From NCBI RefSeq assembly GCF_000621165.1, contig NZ_JHZA01000001.1, positions 434,001 through 498,000 of the forward strand: a DNA stretch of 64,000 bases, written 5' to 3'. Below, piece after piece: positions 47,301-54,031 of this stretch (its first letter is position 1; each line of letters starts with the position of its first letter). The notes beneath the pieces are model-generated. The model was not told the DNA's origin, made no database searches, and saw nothing but the letters and a program-made list of their open reading frames with translations. This stretch comes from Enterovibrio calviensis DSM 14347 (lineage in GTDB: Bacteria > Pseudomonadota > Gammaproteobacteria > Enterobacterales > Vibrionaceae). A program made the position numbers and the translations under genes.

Positions 47301-50300
47301 TATAAGTCCAATTGCCATCCACCATGCTGAATGAGCCGTATTGACCTTGTGTATTGGCATCAGGAAGCGTGGGTGTGTCGTTGGTATCAGGGTCACTAAT
47401 AGAGAGGCTACCACTGGCGGTTAGCGAGCCTGAGTCGTCCGTAACATTACCACTCACGTTGCCACTAAGCTCTGCGGCGTCTTCACTTCCCGTAATCGTG
47501 ATGACAATGTCATGCACTGTGCCATCTGAAGCAGTGATACTTATAATATCTGTGGTGGTTTGCCCTTCATCGAGATATTGCGCAAGGTCAGGGTCAAGGG
47601 TGTATGTCCAACTGCCATCAACAAGCGCGAGTGAACCGTATTGACCATCCGTCGTGCCATTAGGCAGTGTTGGGTTTTCGCCCGTGTCCACGTCGACTAG
47701 CTCAACGGTACCCGTTGCAGTGAGCGCGCCATTGCCTTCGGTGATCGTGCCGTTAGTGTTGCCAGTTAGAACCGGTTCTTGGTCAGTGCCAGTGATGGTA
47801 ATGGTGATGTCGTGTGTGGAACCGTCTGATGCTGTGATGGTGATAGTGTCAGTGGTGGTCTCTCCTTCGGGTAAAGAAGCGACACTGTCGGGGTCTAGGG
47901 TGTAAGTCCATTCCCCATCGACGAGTTCCAATGAGCCATAGCTGCCGTCGACCGTGCCATTTGTTAGCGTAGGAGACTCCCCAGTGTCAGGGTCGATGAT
48001 TTGAATCGTCCCTGTTGCGGTTAACGTACCGTCATCACTTATTGAGGCAATGGTGTCGCCTTGCAGGGCGGGAACAGTATCGGTACCTGTAATACTGATG
48101 ACAATATTCTGTTGGGTGCCATCGCTGGCAGTGAGCGTGATAACGTCAGTGTCGACTTCACCAGTGTTGAGAACGGCTGCGGCTTCTTGGTTAAGTGTGT
48201 ATGTCCAGCTTCCATCTGTGAGAACTAGAACGCCATATTCGCCTTCGATGCGTGTGTTCTCGAACGTCGGTGTGTCTTCGGCATCGACATCTGTAATGCC
48301 GATCGAACCTTCAACCGTGAGCGCTTCTTCAGTGGCGGTTTCGGTTAACGAACCGCTAAATTCGCCACTCACAACCGGTAGGTCATCGGTCCCTGTGATA
48401 GTGATGGTGATATCTAATGGCGTACCATCTTGTGAATAGACAGTAATAACGTCAGGCAACAGGTCGCCTGCATCCAATGCATCTAGTGCGGCATTGTTGG
48501 CTTCGTCGGTGGTGTAAGTCCAGTTCCCCGCGGTGTCGATAGTGAGCGTGCCAAACTCTCCGACAATGGTGTCCGCTTGGAAAAAGCCTTCTCCAGCATC
48601 AATGTCGGTGACGTTCACACTGCCTGATGTCGACAATTGCCCGTCGTCTTCATTGATGGAGACATCTGTCATGGCACCAAAGGTCGGAATATCGTTGGTG
48701 CCTTCAATAGTGATCGTGAGGCTTTGTACGGTGCCATCTTCAGCGCGAACATTGATGGTGTCCGTGAGTTGGTCACCTTCGCTCAATCGGTCTATGGCAC
48801 GAACATCACCAGAGGTGGAATACGTCCAACTGCCGTCGGCATTGATGGTGACTTCCCCCCATCGTCCTTCAATGGTTTGAGGTGTGAAGGTATTGTCGTT
48901 GCCATCGACATCGGTTGACGCTAATTGCCCTGTGGTAGACATAGCGCCGTCGGCTTCCAACACTGTACCGACAACGTCTCCTGCAATCTGAGAGGGATCA
49001 TTCGTACCGATGATAGTGACAAGAATGTCAGTTTCTGTACCGTCGACTGATCTCACGGTGATTGTATCGACGCGTTGCTCACCTTCTTTCAAGGTGTCTA
49101 AGGCGGAACTTTGAGAAGGGTCAGAGGTGTAGGTCCAGTTGCCCGCGCGATCAATACTGACCGAGCCCAAGTCACCCAAATACGTGCCCGCTAACATGAA
49201 GGCTTCTTGATTATCAGCGTCGGAGATGTTCATTGAACCATTAACGCTCACCACATCGTTGGTTTCATAAACGTCTTGCGTGGTAGTCGCCGAGAATACG
49301 GGGGCGCTGTTAATGCCTTCGATAGTGATAACAAGTTGCTGTGAAGTACCATCTTCGGCGCGGACGGTAACAACTTCCGTTAAGGTTTCGCCGTCAGGTA
49401 GGCGTTGGATTGCCCCGGTGGGATCGGTGCTCGTGTAGGTCCAATCGCCGTTTTCATCGATGGTGAGTTGCCCACGTGTTGTAGCAATCGTTTCTGCGAT
49501 GAAGGTGTTGTCGTTACCATCGACATCGGATGAGGTTAGGCTACCGGACGTGGTGATGGTGCCACCGTTATCGGAAACCGTTGCGGTAATATCACCAGCG
49601 ATGAGCGCATCATCGTTGATTCCGTTGATTGTTAGCGTGATTTGCGTTTCGGAGCCATCGACAGAATAAACGGTAACCGTGTCGATAATTTTTTCGCCAT
49701 CAGTTAGCCCATTGATCGAAGATTGATGGGTATTGTCCACTTCATATGACCAATTACCCGCTCTATCAATGGTGAGAGTTCCCCAATCACCTTCAAACTC
49801 TCCCGCTTGCATGAAAGATTCGCCCCAATCGGGGTCGGAGACATTGAGGGAACCTCGCGCCGTCATAGTGTCATCACTTTCTCGGATGTCAGCGCTGGTC
49901 ATTGCTGAGAATACGGCACCGTCATCCTTGCCTTCAAAGGTGAGCGCGATTCGTTGCTCTGTCCCATCAGCAGCGCGGACAGTGGCATATTCCGTTAGCG
50001 TGTCGCCTTCGTTTAGTCCTTTGATGGCACCGGTGGGATCTGTGCTGGTGTAGTTCCATGTTCCATCACTATCAATGGTAAGTTCACCACGTCGTGTTTG
50101 AACCGTTTCCGCGATAAACAGGTTGTCTTGGCCATCAGCGTCCGATGAGGTTAGGGAGCCTGACGCTTGTAACACATCGCCATCTTCAATGTTGACGGCA
50201 GTATCTCCTGAGATTTCTGCTGCAATATTGACTTCACCCTCGTTGTTATTCGCGTTGTTATCCGTGGTATCCGTGTTGTCGGTGACGTCATTGACAGTTT

Positions 50301-50820
50301 GATTGTTATCTCTTTCGGAATCTTCGGCGTTGGAGTTACGTGCCAGTAAGCTGGCATAACGCGCTGAGGTCAAGCTTTCCGCCTGAGCTGATGAGAGGCC
50401 GGCATCGACAAGCCCTGTAGTATCAAACATTTCAATGTTGCTGACGCCACCAAGAGAGCCGTTCGCTTCAATGATCACTTGAGGGCCCGAGGTAGAACTG
50501 CTGAGTTCTTCACCCGCTGCAGTTTCTGTGCCTTCGATTTGCGTTGGGTCATCCCCTTCTTCTAACGCGGCGATAATATCCTGCACATCAGACGGTAAAT
50601 CTAAGCTATCAAACCCTTCATCATTTAATAGGAGGGCATCGTCGAGCACATCAACTTGCTCACCATCTTGAGTCACCAACCAAGCATTTTTGCCGTTAGG
50701 CACAGACACAACGTCGCCACTGTTTATCTGCATCCCAGGTGCTGCAGGCGTCATTTCGCCGTCTGGTTTAACCACAAAAGCTTGCCCAACAACTTGACTG
50801 AGAACCAAAGTGATAGCCAT
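38314..50820 (-). CDS. Giant LapA-like RTX adhesin with about 30 VCBS-type repeats, 4168 aa
   Basis: A 4168-residue acidic surface adhesin. Residues 1-110 match a LapA-type retention module: LSQVVGQAFVVKPDG, SGDVVSVPNGKNAWLVTQDG, DVQDIIAALEEGDDPTQIEG and then TAAG at 100-103, the motif cut by LapG proteases. An Asn/Asp/Thr-rich linker follows (about 170-200), then about 30 repeats of roughly 100 residues of VCBS type (GTLTLxDGxWTYTLD, DTITVTASDGTTQDIVITITGTDD), and four non-repeat insertions. The C-terminus has RTX calcium motifs (GGDGDDLVLGNNGNDIIHG, GGLGDDLIFGGQGNDTMAGG) and a type I secretion tail. GGGAG precedes the ATG. No exporter or LapD/LapG is in the window. Divergent from a signalling operon with a cyclic-di-GMP enzyme. 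Confidence 0.95.
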   Translation of the reverse strand: MAITLVLSQVVGQAFVVKPDGEMTPAAPGMQINSGDVVSVPNGKNAWLVTQDGEQVDVLDDALLLNDEGFDSLDLPSDVQDIIAALEEGDDPTQIEGTETAAGEELSSSTSGPQVIIEANGSLGGVSNIEMFDTTGLVDAGLSSAQAESLTSARYASLLARNSNAEDSERDNNQTVNDVTDNTDTTDNNANNNEGEVNIAAEISGDTAVNIEDGDVLQASGSLTSSDADGQDNLFIAETVQTRRGELTIDSDGTWNYTSTDPTGAIKGLNEGDTLTEYATVRAADGTEQRIALTFEGKDDGAVFSAMTSADIRESDDTMTARGSLNVSDPDWGESFMQAGEFEGDWGTLTIDRAGNWSYEVDNTHQSSINGLTDGEKIIDTVTVYSVDGSETQITLTINGINDDALIAGDITATVSDNGGTITTSGSLTSSDVDGNDNTFIAETIATTRGQLTIDENGDWTYTSTDPTGAIQRLPDGETLTEVVTVRAEDGTSQQLVITIEGINSAPVFSATTTQDVYETNDVVSVNGSMNISDADNQEAFMLAGTYLGDLGSVSIDRAGNWTYTSDPSQSSALDTLKEGEQRVDTITVRSVDGTETDILVTIIGTNDPSQIAGDVVGTVLEADGAMSTTGQLASTDVDGNDNTFTPQTIEGRWGEVTINADGSWTYSTSGDVRAIDRLSEGDQLTDTINVRAEDGTVQSLTITIEGTNDIPTFGAMTDVSINEDDGQLSTSGSVNVTDIDAGEGFFQADTIVGEFGTLTIDTAGNWTYTTDEANNAALDALDAGDLLPDVITVYSQDGTPLDITITITGTDDLPVVSGEFSGSLTETATEEALTVEGSIGITDVDAEDTPTFENTRIEGEYGVLVLTDGSWTYTLNQEAAAVLNTGEVDTDVITLTASDGTQQNIVISITGTDTVPALQGDTIASISDDGTLTATGTIQIIDPDTGESPTLTNGTVDGSYGSLELVDGEWTYTLDPDSVASLPEGETTTDTITITASDGSTHDITITITGTDQEPVLTGNTNGTITEGNGALTATGTVELVDVDTGENPTLPNGTTDGQYGSLALVDGSWTYTLDPDLAQYLDEGQTTTDIISITASDGTVHDIVITITGSEDAAELSGNVSGNVTDDSGSLTASGSLSISDPDTNDTPTLPDANTQGQYGSFSMVDGNWTYTLDPELAEEIGAGVQVTDTITITDSMGGTHELLINVTGTDDAAELTGDTTGSLVEGTQISTSGTVSLVDPDTGDNTEIENTTVDGEFGSLTLTDGEWAYTLNPGAAQSLGENESTTDTITLTDSKGTEHSIVITIEGTDDAAVVSGDFSGSVTTAIDSDITINNVFVLGDDIDVDGEDFNQGSQPDTMHFDSAGFSATVTDSDGILNNSANQTIEIDGQSYPLSVTATVEYTDVYDNVFTMGVLSIDNGDGSSTTVLVQIDGPDILPGTDLNLVAGSYSEVSAINYLDVTDAVTATGTLSISDADANDSPEFANTSIEGDYGTFTLTDGNWTYTLDPSKAQEIPGGETATESFTLTASDNTQQQITITVEGTADAAVITGDLSATLAEGGNTSVSGSINISDPDATVQPTLENGTVEGEYGSLTLTDGEWTYTVNPDNAQSLGAGDSATDTITVTASDGSEHQITITVTGSDDAAVVTGATTGSIDLSADTPETSASGTLSISDADDGETPSFENTTIEGDYGTFTLTNGTWTYTVDPSKADALNEDQTEQEVFTLTATDGTVQQITVDVTGTDDAAVVSGDTTANITEDVGAQTATGTITITDADTGDTPTIPNGTLAGEYGSLTLVDGAWTYTADSASIQSLADGDTATDTITVTASDGTTQDVVITITGTDDASVVTGTTSATIDVGSDAPDANNASFTQNDGNNVSFTLADYATDAEDDGNDGKETSVVITSLPEGGTLYYVDDDNNEVEVTLNQTLSDDTSFVFKPDLSSATYSESDVTSAEQTQIISDGITITAVQYSGDKPDANSDISESNVAYNTVYKGIGAGSDAQNGAFGEAMILTFDEGDNVTGANVHLGGVGSHFSVDDVNANVIVIAFKDGVAVGEYTYSDLNSQQGVRPTISIENDGGFDELRVFVDAEEASAFVIKGAEVVSVDADSELTYQAVDSDGNLSDPATVSLSATNTPTEAPAEHTVNVEGTLSISDVDDGESPSFENTTIEGDYGTFTLSDGNWTYTVDPSKADALNQDQTEQEVFTLTATDGTVQQITVDVTGTDDAAVISGNTTASLTEDVGAQTVTGTITITDADTSDTPTIPNGTLAGEYGSLTLVDGAWTYTADSASIQSLAEGDTATDTITVTASDGTTQDIVITITGTNDSAVFEGDTSGAITEDTGAQTASGSLTVSDVDVGSENSGDGFANEGGNQGPTIPNGMLGGEYGHVVIFEGNWTYTADTAALQSLGEGETVTDIITVTASDGTTQTIEISLTGTDDAAVITGTTLGEVTEADVGEVSTATGEVDIVDPDGDPVNFPDANVSGEYGSLSLVDGAWTYTLEQGTAQSLNQGEEVTETITITASDGSEHSITITVTGTDDAPVVAGEVKGGVDLGADTPQTSASGTLSISDVDDADSPSFENTSIEGDYGTFTLTDGNWTYSIDPSKADALNEDQTEQEVFTLTASDGTAQQITVDVTGTDDAAIISGDTTASMTEDTGAQTATGTITITDADTGDTPTIPNGTLAGEYGSLTLVDGAWTYTADSASIQSLADGDTATDTITVTASDGTTQDIVITITGTDDAAVISGDTTASITEDTGAQTATGTITITDADTGETPTIPNGTLAGEYGSLTLVDGAWTYTADNASIQSLANGDTATDTITVTASDGTTQDIVITITGTDDDAVISGDTTASITEDTGAQTATGTITITDADTGETPTIPNGTLAGEYGSLTLVDGAWTYTADSASIQSLANGDTATDTITVTASDGTTQDIVITITGTDDAAVISGDTTASITEDTSAQTATGTITITDADTGDTPTIPNGTLAGEYGSLTLVDGAWTYTADSASIQSLAEGDTATDTITVTASDGTTQDIVITITGTDDTAIVTGTSSGDVDMGADTPETSTSGTLSISDADDGESPSFANTTIEGDYGSLTLSNGAWTYTIDPSKADTLNDNQTEQEVFTLTATDGTVQQITVDVTGTDDVAVITGDATASITEDVGAQSASGTLNIVDPDTNQTPTFTNETITGEYGSLTMEDGEWTYTVDTDAVQSLNDGELATDTITVSASDGSTQDIVISLTGTDDAAEVSGQTTGAVTEGNAGDVATATGTLSISDADGDAVSFPNANTDGEYGSLSLVDGEWTYTLSQEAAQSLNQDEQVTDTITVTASDGTTQDIVITVTGTDDAAELSGTTSASITLEEPAFYTVTGAFIMNEGYSFTSGDMQYLGEHPPTLDFQQSATTVKFYDDDSTMHGDDIVNETADDTNQFIEFNGQQYVANYDYTMEYTDNSGNIYTFAIIDIDLDGDGRHEDDSNEQGNIIVQLTGPEIQPGTQLDFVPDSLVRDGNMSYDDLPTVAPITTSGTLTVSDVDSADNPTLPNTTVEGEFGTLVLTDGNWTYTLDQSKAQEIDDETLDTIIITDSEGGQHEVIITIEGTDDAPTVTGAFTGAVTEGDFGDEIKVSGTITISDVDAEDAPEFLDTTVEGSYGTLTLVDGVWTYELDDVKAEVLSSTDSVNDTITLTATDGTVQNINISISGTDDNPFVVGTNSAAIVAPDSATQDYVDINNAFVLGDGYGFSGGDMQYYGNEPTLTFNDSGSTIRIYDTDSQMHGDISSNEYVYDSSQKVEINGVLYTATYDYQIDYQDSSGNIYSFAVLDVDLDGDGGFQEDANEQGKVIIQIDGPTIAPGTSMDYLRDTPNQPSSMSYADFTDGATASLVAQGSLSILDPDTNDAQASFADTTVTGQYGSLELVDGNWTYTLDPRSTPSLGDNDTVTEVITLTATNGAQTDVSVTIGGSENAISNASLNGVSDSLADVISLDDVTFSGSDGNDRIAGGDGDDLVLGNNGNDIIHGNLGNDIIDGGLGDDLIFGGQGNDTMAGGAGSDTFAFLNGDQGTSDAPAVDHIADFDTSQDAINLSDLMQAEPSESLDSYLSLIDDGEGNAMLNISSNGDGNVDQQVVFDNMSVEDMADAYSVDIAGMSSEQISTSVIDAMIMQSKMIVD
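38640..38850 (-). other. RTX calcium-binding nonapeptide block and start of the secretion signal
   Basis: Within the adhesin: consecutive GGxGxDxxx-type nonapeptides (GSDGNDRIAGGDGDDLVLG, NGNDIIHGNLGNDIIDGG, LGDDLIFGGQGNDTMAGGAG) ending in SDTFAFL. They fold into a calcium beta-roll outside the cell. The following 100 residues are the uncleaved C-terminal type I secretion signal. Confidence 0.9.
39185..39672 (-). other. Inserted adhesin domain, copy 3 of 3
   Basis: About 160 residues between VCBS-type repeats: INNAFVLGDGYGFSGGDMQYYG, LTFNDSGSTIRIYDTDSQMHG, VEINGVLYTATYDY, GNIYSFAVLDVDLDGDGGFQE, NEQGKVIIQIDGPTIAPGTSMDYL. Clearly homologous to the copies at 40250 and 46422. I cannot name the domain. 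Confidence 0.75.
40250..40728 (-). other. Inserted adhesin domain, copy 2 of 3
   Basis: About 160 residues: VTGAFIMNEGYSFTSGDMQYLG, LDFQQSATTVKFYDDDSTMHG, IEFNGQQYVANYDYTMEY, GNIYTFAIIDIDLDGDGRHED, NEQGNIIVQLTGPEIQPGTQLDF. The Asp-rich DxDxDGDG stretch suggests calcium binding. Confidence 0.75.
41640..42840 (-). repeat. Four tandem, nearly identical 300-bp repeats within the adhesin gene
   Basis: Blocks of exactly 300 bases (100 codons) repeat with very few differences. For example GTCTACCAGAGTGAGTGAAC recurs at about 41814, 42114 and 42414, and with one change at 42714. Each encodes TEDTGAQTATGTITITDAD through TTQDIVITITGTDD. The other VCBS repeats of the protein are much more diverged, so this block is recent. 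Confidence 0.92.
44366..45245 (-). other. Unique ~290-residue insertion in the adhesin
   Basis: Between two VCBS repeats lies a non-repetitive segment with two parts: NDGNNVSFTLADYATDAEDDG...SLPEGGTLYYVDDDNNEVEV (a tandem-adhesin or cadherin-like strand pattern) and AFGEAMILTFDEGDNVTGANVHLGG...FDELRVFVDAEEASAFVIKG (a compact beta-sandwich-like segment). It could be a ligand-binding module. Identity unknown. Confidence 0.6.
46422..46850 (-). other. Inserted adhesin domain, copy 1 of 3 (most diverged)
   Basis: About 140 residues: INNVFVLGDDIDVDGEDFNQG, MHFDSAGFSATVTDSDG, IEIDGQSYPLSVTATVEY, DNVFTMGVLSIDNGDG, TTVLVQIDGPDILPGTDLNL. It shares order and motifs with the copies at 39185 and 40250 but lacks the DxDxDGDG run. 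Confidence 0.7.
50512..50523 (-). other. Predicted LapG cleavage motif TAAG in the adhesin retention module
   Basis: Codons for Thr100-Ala101-Ala102-Gly103 of the adhesin. In Pseudomonas LapA the periplasmic protease LapG cuts between the two alanines of TAAG, releasing the adhesin when cyclic-di-GMP falls and LapD lets go of LapG. Position and flanking sequence (DDPTQIEGTE before, GEELSSS after) fit the LapA arrangement. Confidence 0.75.
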
Positions 50821-51337
50821 TGAAATCTCCCATTACCATAGGGTTCAAAAATGAACCAAAAGAATCAGAATTGATTTATTGATTAAATTTAGTACACAAA
50901 ATTCGTCGGTGTTAAGTCCACGCAAGGAAGAAAGTCAGGTTTTTAAGAGATAGTGTTTCATTGATGAGACATTTGAATGTAAAGCGTTTTTACAGGGAAC
51001 GATGACAAGAAGGTGTGGGAAAAATTCGTGACTAATAAAGACTGTCTTTCACAGATTTCTGAACGGGGTTGTTACCAATTTGGTTTGTTGTCTTTTGGAA
51101 GATTGGCAGTCGCACAAAAAAGACACTAGTTTTAAAAGGAAAAACATGACCCTTTACAAAGGCAAATAAGAGCAGCATCAGACGCCTTGTGAAGGTGAAA
51201 AATGTCTTTATACGGCCGGTTGGCACACGAAATTCGCGGCTTTGAAAGAGATATCGCCAAGCGGGATCTCTGCATTGACATGACCTAGATTTCAGTGATA
51301 ACTCGCTGATATAAAACAATTCTTAAGGAACGGTCTA
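50821..51337. promoter_or_regulatory. Divergent control region between the adhesin and the signalling operon
   Basis: 517 bases without a convincing gene. On the plus strand TTGACA (51275-51280), 17 bases, then ATAACT (51298-51303) is a good sigma-70 candidate for the signalling operon, whose ribosome site AAGGA is eight bases ahead of the ATG at 51338. On the minus side GGGAGA serves the adhesin. I find no certain promoter for it, nor a clear regulator dyad. Confidence 0.5.
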
Positions 51338-54031
51338 ATGAAAGGTTTGGTGAAAAACGAGCCAATAATTGTGCTCGCCGATGAAGATCTCACACATGTT
51401 GATTTTCACCAGCAAATTCTGAGTGAGAGTGGTTATTGGCTGCGTTCTGTGGCTACACCGGAAAAACTGACCACTATCCTCGAACAGCATCCCGTCAATA
51501 TTCTTGTTATCAGCATGGACTTCGCCTTTGTAAGTGGTGAGCCTATTGACGTTGAAATGAGGAAGATCCGTTCTCTACCCACGTGTAAAAATGCGCGCAT
51601 TATTTTCACCACCAATTCGTATTCGAGTGATCAAAAGCAACAGGCTTTTCGCGCGGGTGCCAGTGACTACATGGTTTATCCCATAGCGGCTGATGAGCTT
51701 TATTTAAAAATGGGCACGCATCTTGTGGCGGGCGCATATAAAGGTGTAACAGGCGCATTAAGCCGAAGTTTCAATCTGTTGTCTGAAGTGAATATGACGT
51801 TATCGCCGCTTATTGCGACGTCGGTAAGTTGTGCTCAAATGCTTAACCAAACCTCGTTAAGCAACAAGCAATCTGTCTATGTAGACAGTGTGAACAACGC
51901 AATGAAGCGCGCGTCTGTCATTGGCGACAATCTCCGAGACTTCGAAGAGATGTCAACGAACACCATCGCTCTCGACAATACGCCTTTTGACCTTGGGCAG
52001 TTGCTTGAAAGCTTGAAAGACTACTTGGTGGGTGAAGCAGAAAGCCGGTGCGTCGAGCTTTTGTTCAATGTGCCGCTTGATGTACCCCGTTCACTCGTCG
52101 GCGACCCGGATAGATTGAGACGTATTCTACTCAATCTGATCAGCGAAGCTTTTGTCATCGGCGGTGGCTGTCCCATCATCTTGAGTATTCAAGCGGGTAC
52201 GTTGTCTGATTCGAGTGTGGTGCTGGAATTCTCGGTGCATCGAAAAATCACGGAAGACGAGCAAGATTCAGACGACCTCGATGAACTGGCAGAACGCGCT
52301 GCCATGGCAATGTCTGAATTGGATGAATCACTGAATTTGGTGGTGGCTTGCTACCTCGTCGAACTGATGGGAGGCGCATTTCACGAAGAGTCTTCAGATA
52401 AAGATTCGGGGATCTACTTCAACCTTGAACTTCAGGTTGCAACGGTTCATGCAGACAAGAGCTTCGCCGTCCCCGTTGATTTAAGAGAGTTAAGAGTGCT
52501 GGTGGTGGATGACAACCCGTCTTCGATCGCTGTGCATTCTGCCATTATTTCGTCTTTGGGTTTTTACTGTGAATCGGCAAGCGATGTTGATAGCGCGTTC
52601 CATGCCATCGAAGAAGGGTACTTAGACCTTGATGGTGAACCGTTCGATCTTGTGTTGCTTGATTGGTCCATGCCTGGCAAAAAAGGCTTCCATTTGCTCG
52701 AGAAACTCCAAAAAGAAATGACACCAGAACAACAACCGTTGGTCATTGTGATCAGCGCGTTTGACCATGCTGTCATTGAAAAAGAAAGGGGTAACGGCAA
52801 AGTTGATGGATACCTTCACAAGCCAATCTCTGCGTCCGTGATGTTTGACACCATGATGGAAGTGTTGGGAAGAAATCTCCCCAAAACCCATCAGCGAATT
52901 ATTGCAGCGCAAGGGCATTCAAACGGCATTACCATTAACGGTAGCGGCAAGCGCATCCTTGTGGTTGACGATATGCCGATAAACCAGCAGATCGTTCAAG
53001 AAGTGTTGATCAGCAATGACTTTCAAGTTGAGTTGGCTGACTCAGGGCGTAGTGCGGTGGTGAAAGTGTGCCCCGCGCCGGAACTGTATGATGCGGTTTT
53101 GATGGACCTCGAAATGCCGGAAATGAATGGCCTCGAAGCCACACGCATTATTCGAGAAACCGCTGATAGAGAAAGTCTGCCTATTTTTGCGTTAACGGCT
53201 CATACCATGGAACGCGACCGTCAACGCTGTGCTGACGCCGGAATGAACGATCATGTCGCCAAACCACTTGATGCCGATATTTTGCTGAAAAAACTGGCTA
53301 GCCACTTGGGTTTGGCAGTGAACGCAAAAGAGAGTAGAGACGATAACAACGAGACTGCCATCGAAGAGTATGAATACGTCGATGTCGAAGACGGTATTAA
53401 GCGAGTGATGGGCAATGAAACGCTGTACTTCAAGCTATTGAGTGACTTTGTTCATCAAGCTCGGTCGCAAGAGAATCAAGTCTGCGTGCTTATCGAATCC
53501 GGCAAGTTAACGGAAGCGGCTGAAAGCGCGCACAATATTGCGGGTAGTGCTGGAAACCTTTCCGTTGTTGCATTAAGAAACTCGGCGAAGCAACTCCAAA
53601 ATGCGCTGATTACATTGGAAGACTACCAATTATCGCTGACCCAATTTCGGCGCGATATTGATAACGCCATTAAAGAGATTGGCGATATTTTGCTGAAGCG
53701 AAACAATGTTGCCTCTCTCCCTACACCGCCTGATTATGGCGCTCTATCATCGTCGAAAAAATCCGATGCTATCAACGAAATGGATAAGGCGTTTATCGAC
53801 CGCGTGTTCGTGCTGGAATCTCAGATCATGGCGCAAGATATGATGGCAATAGACAATTATTATCAGATGTTGGTCGATTTCTGCGATTTGGCCATCAAGC
53901 TCAAACCGGTTGGCGATAAGTTGATTGAGCTTGATTACCCGAAAGCCTTGGCAGTTCTCAAACAATTCATTTCAGACCAAGGGTACAGTAAGGAACAAGC
54001 GGAACAGGGAGGCCAGTCCTATGTTGGTTAA
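51338..54031 (+). CDS. Multi-receiver HPt protein with a degenerate histidine-kinase core
   Basis: 897 residues, cytoplasmic. Order: a receiver-like domain (1-125; IIVLADEDLTHVD, LVISMDFAF); a HisKA-like helix pair (about 140-210) reading NLLSEVNMTLSPLIATS where active kinases have xMSHEIRTP, so the His is absent; a HATPase-like segment (GDPDRLRRILLNLISEAFVIGG) with Glu for the N-box Asn and no DxGxG; receiver 2 (LRVLVVDDNPSS, LVLLDWSMPGKKG); receiver 3 (RILVVDDMPINQQ, AVLMDLEMPEMNG); and an HPt-like domain (ESAHNIAGSAGNLS, His about 731, Ala for the usual Lys). It looks like a kinase-dead phosphorelay scaffold. It overlaps the next gene by 11 bases. Confidence 0.88.
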   Translation: MKGLVKNEPIIVLADEDLTHVDFHQQILSESGYWLRSVATPEKLTTILEQHPVNILVISMDFAFVSGEPIDVEMRKIRSLPTCKNARIIFTTNSYSSDQKQQAFRAGASDYMVYPIAADELYLKMGTHLVAGAYKGVTGALSRSFNLLSEVNMTLSPLIATSVSCAQMLNQTSLSNKQSVYVDSVNNAMKRASVIGDNLRDFEEMSTNTIALDNTPFDLGQLLESLKDYLVGEAESRCVELLFNVPLDVPRSLVGDPDRLRRILLNLISEAFVIGGGCPIILSIQAGTLSDSSVVLEFSVHRKITEDEQDSDDLDELAERAAMAMSELDESLNLVVACYLVELMGGAFHEESSDKDSGIYFNLELQVATVHADKSFAVPVDLRELRVLVVDDNPSSIAVHSAIISSLGFYCESASDVDSAFHAIEEGYLDLDGEPFDLVLLDWSMPGKKGFHLLEKLQKEMTPEQQPLVIVISAFDHAVIEKERGNGKVDGYLHKPISASVMFDTMMEVLGRNLPKTHQRIIAAQGHSNGITINGSGKRILVVDDMPINQQIVQEVLISNDFQVELADSGRSAVVKVCPAPELYDAVLMDLEMPEMNGLEATRIIRETADRESLPIFALTAHTMERDRQRCADAGMNDHVAKPLDADILLKKLASHLGLAVNAKESRDDNNETAIEEYEYVDVEDGIKRVMGNETLYFKLLSDFVHQARSQENQVCVLIESGKLTEAAESAHNIAGSAGNLSVVALRNSAKQLQNALITLEDYQLSLTQFRRDIDNAIKEIGDILLKRNNVASLPTPPDYGALSSSKKSDAINEMDKAFIDRVFVLESQIMAQDMMAIDNYYQMLVDFCDLAIKLKPVGDKLIELDYPKALAVLKQFISDQGYSKEQAEQGGQSYVG

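Noticed and set aside
53925-54020. Thirty-two-codon N-terminal extension of the REC-GGDEF-EAL protein
   Set aside because: It lies inside the upstream coding frame; the ATG at 54021 has a good ribosome site and begins directly before the receiver.
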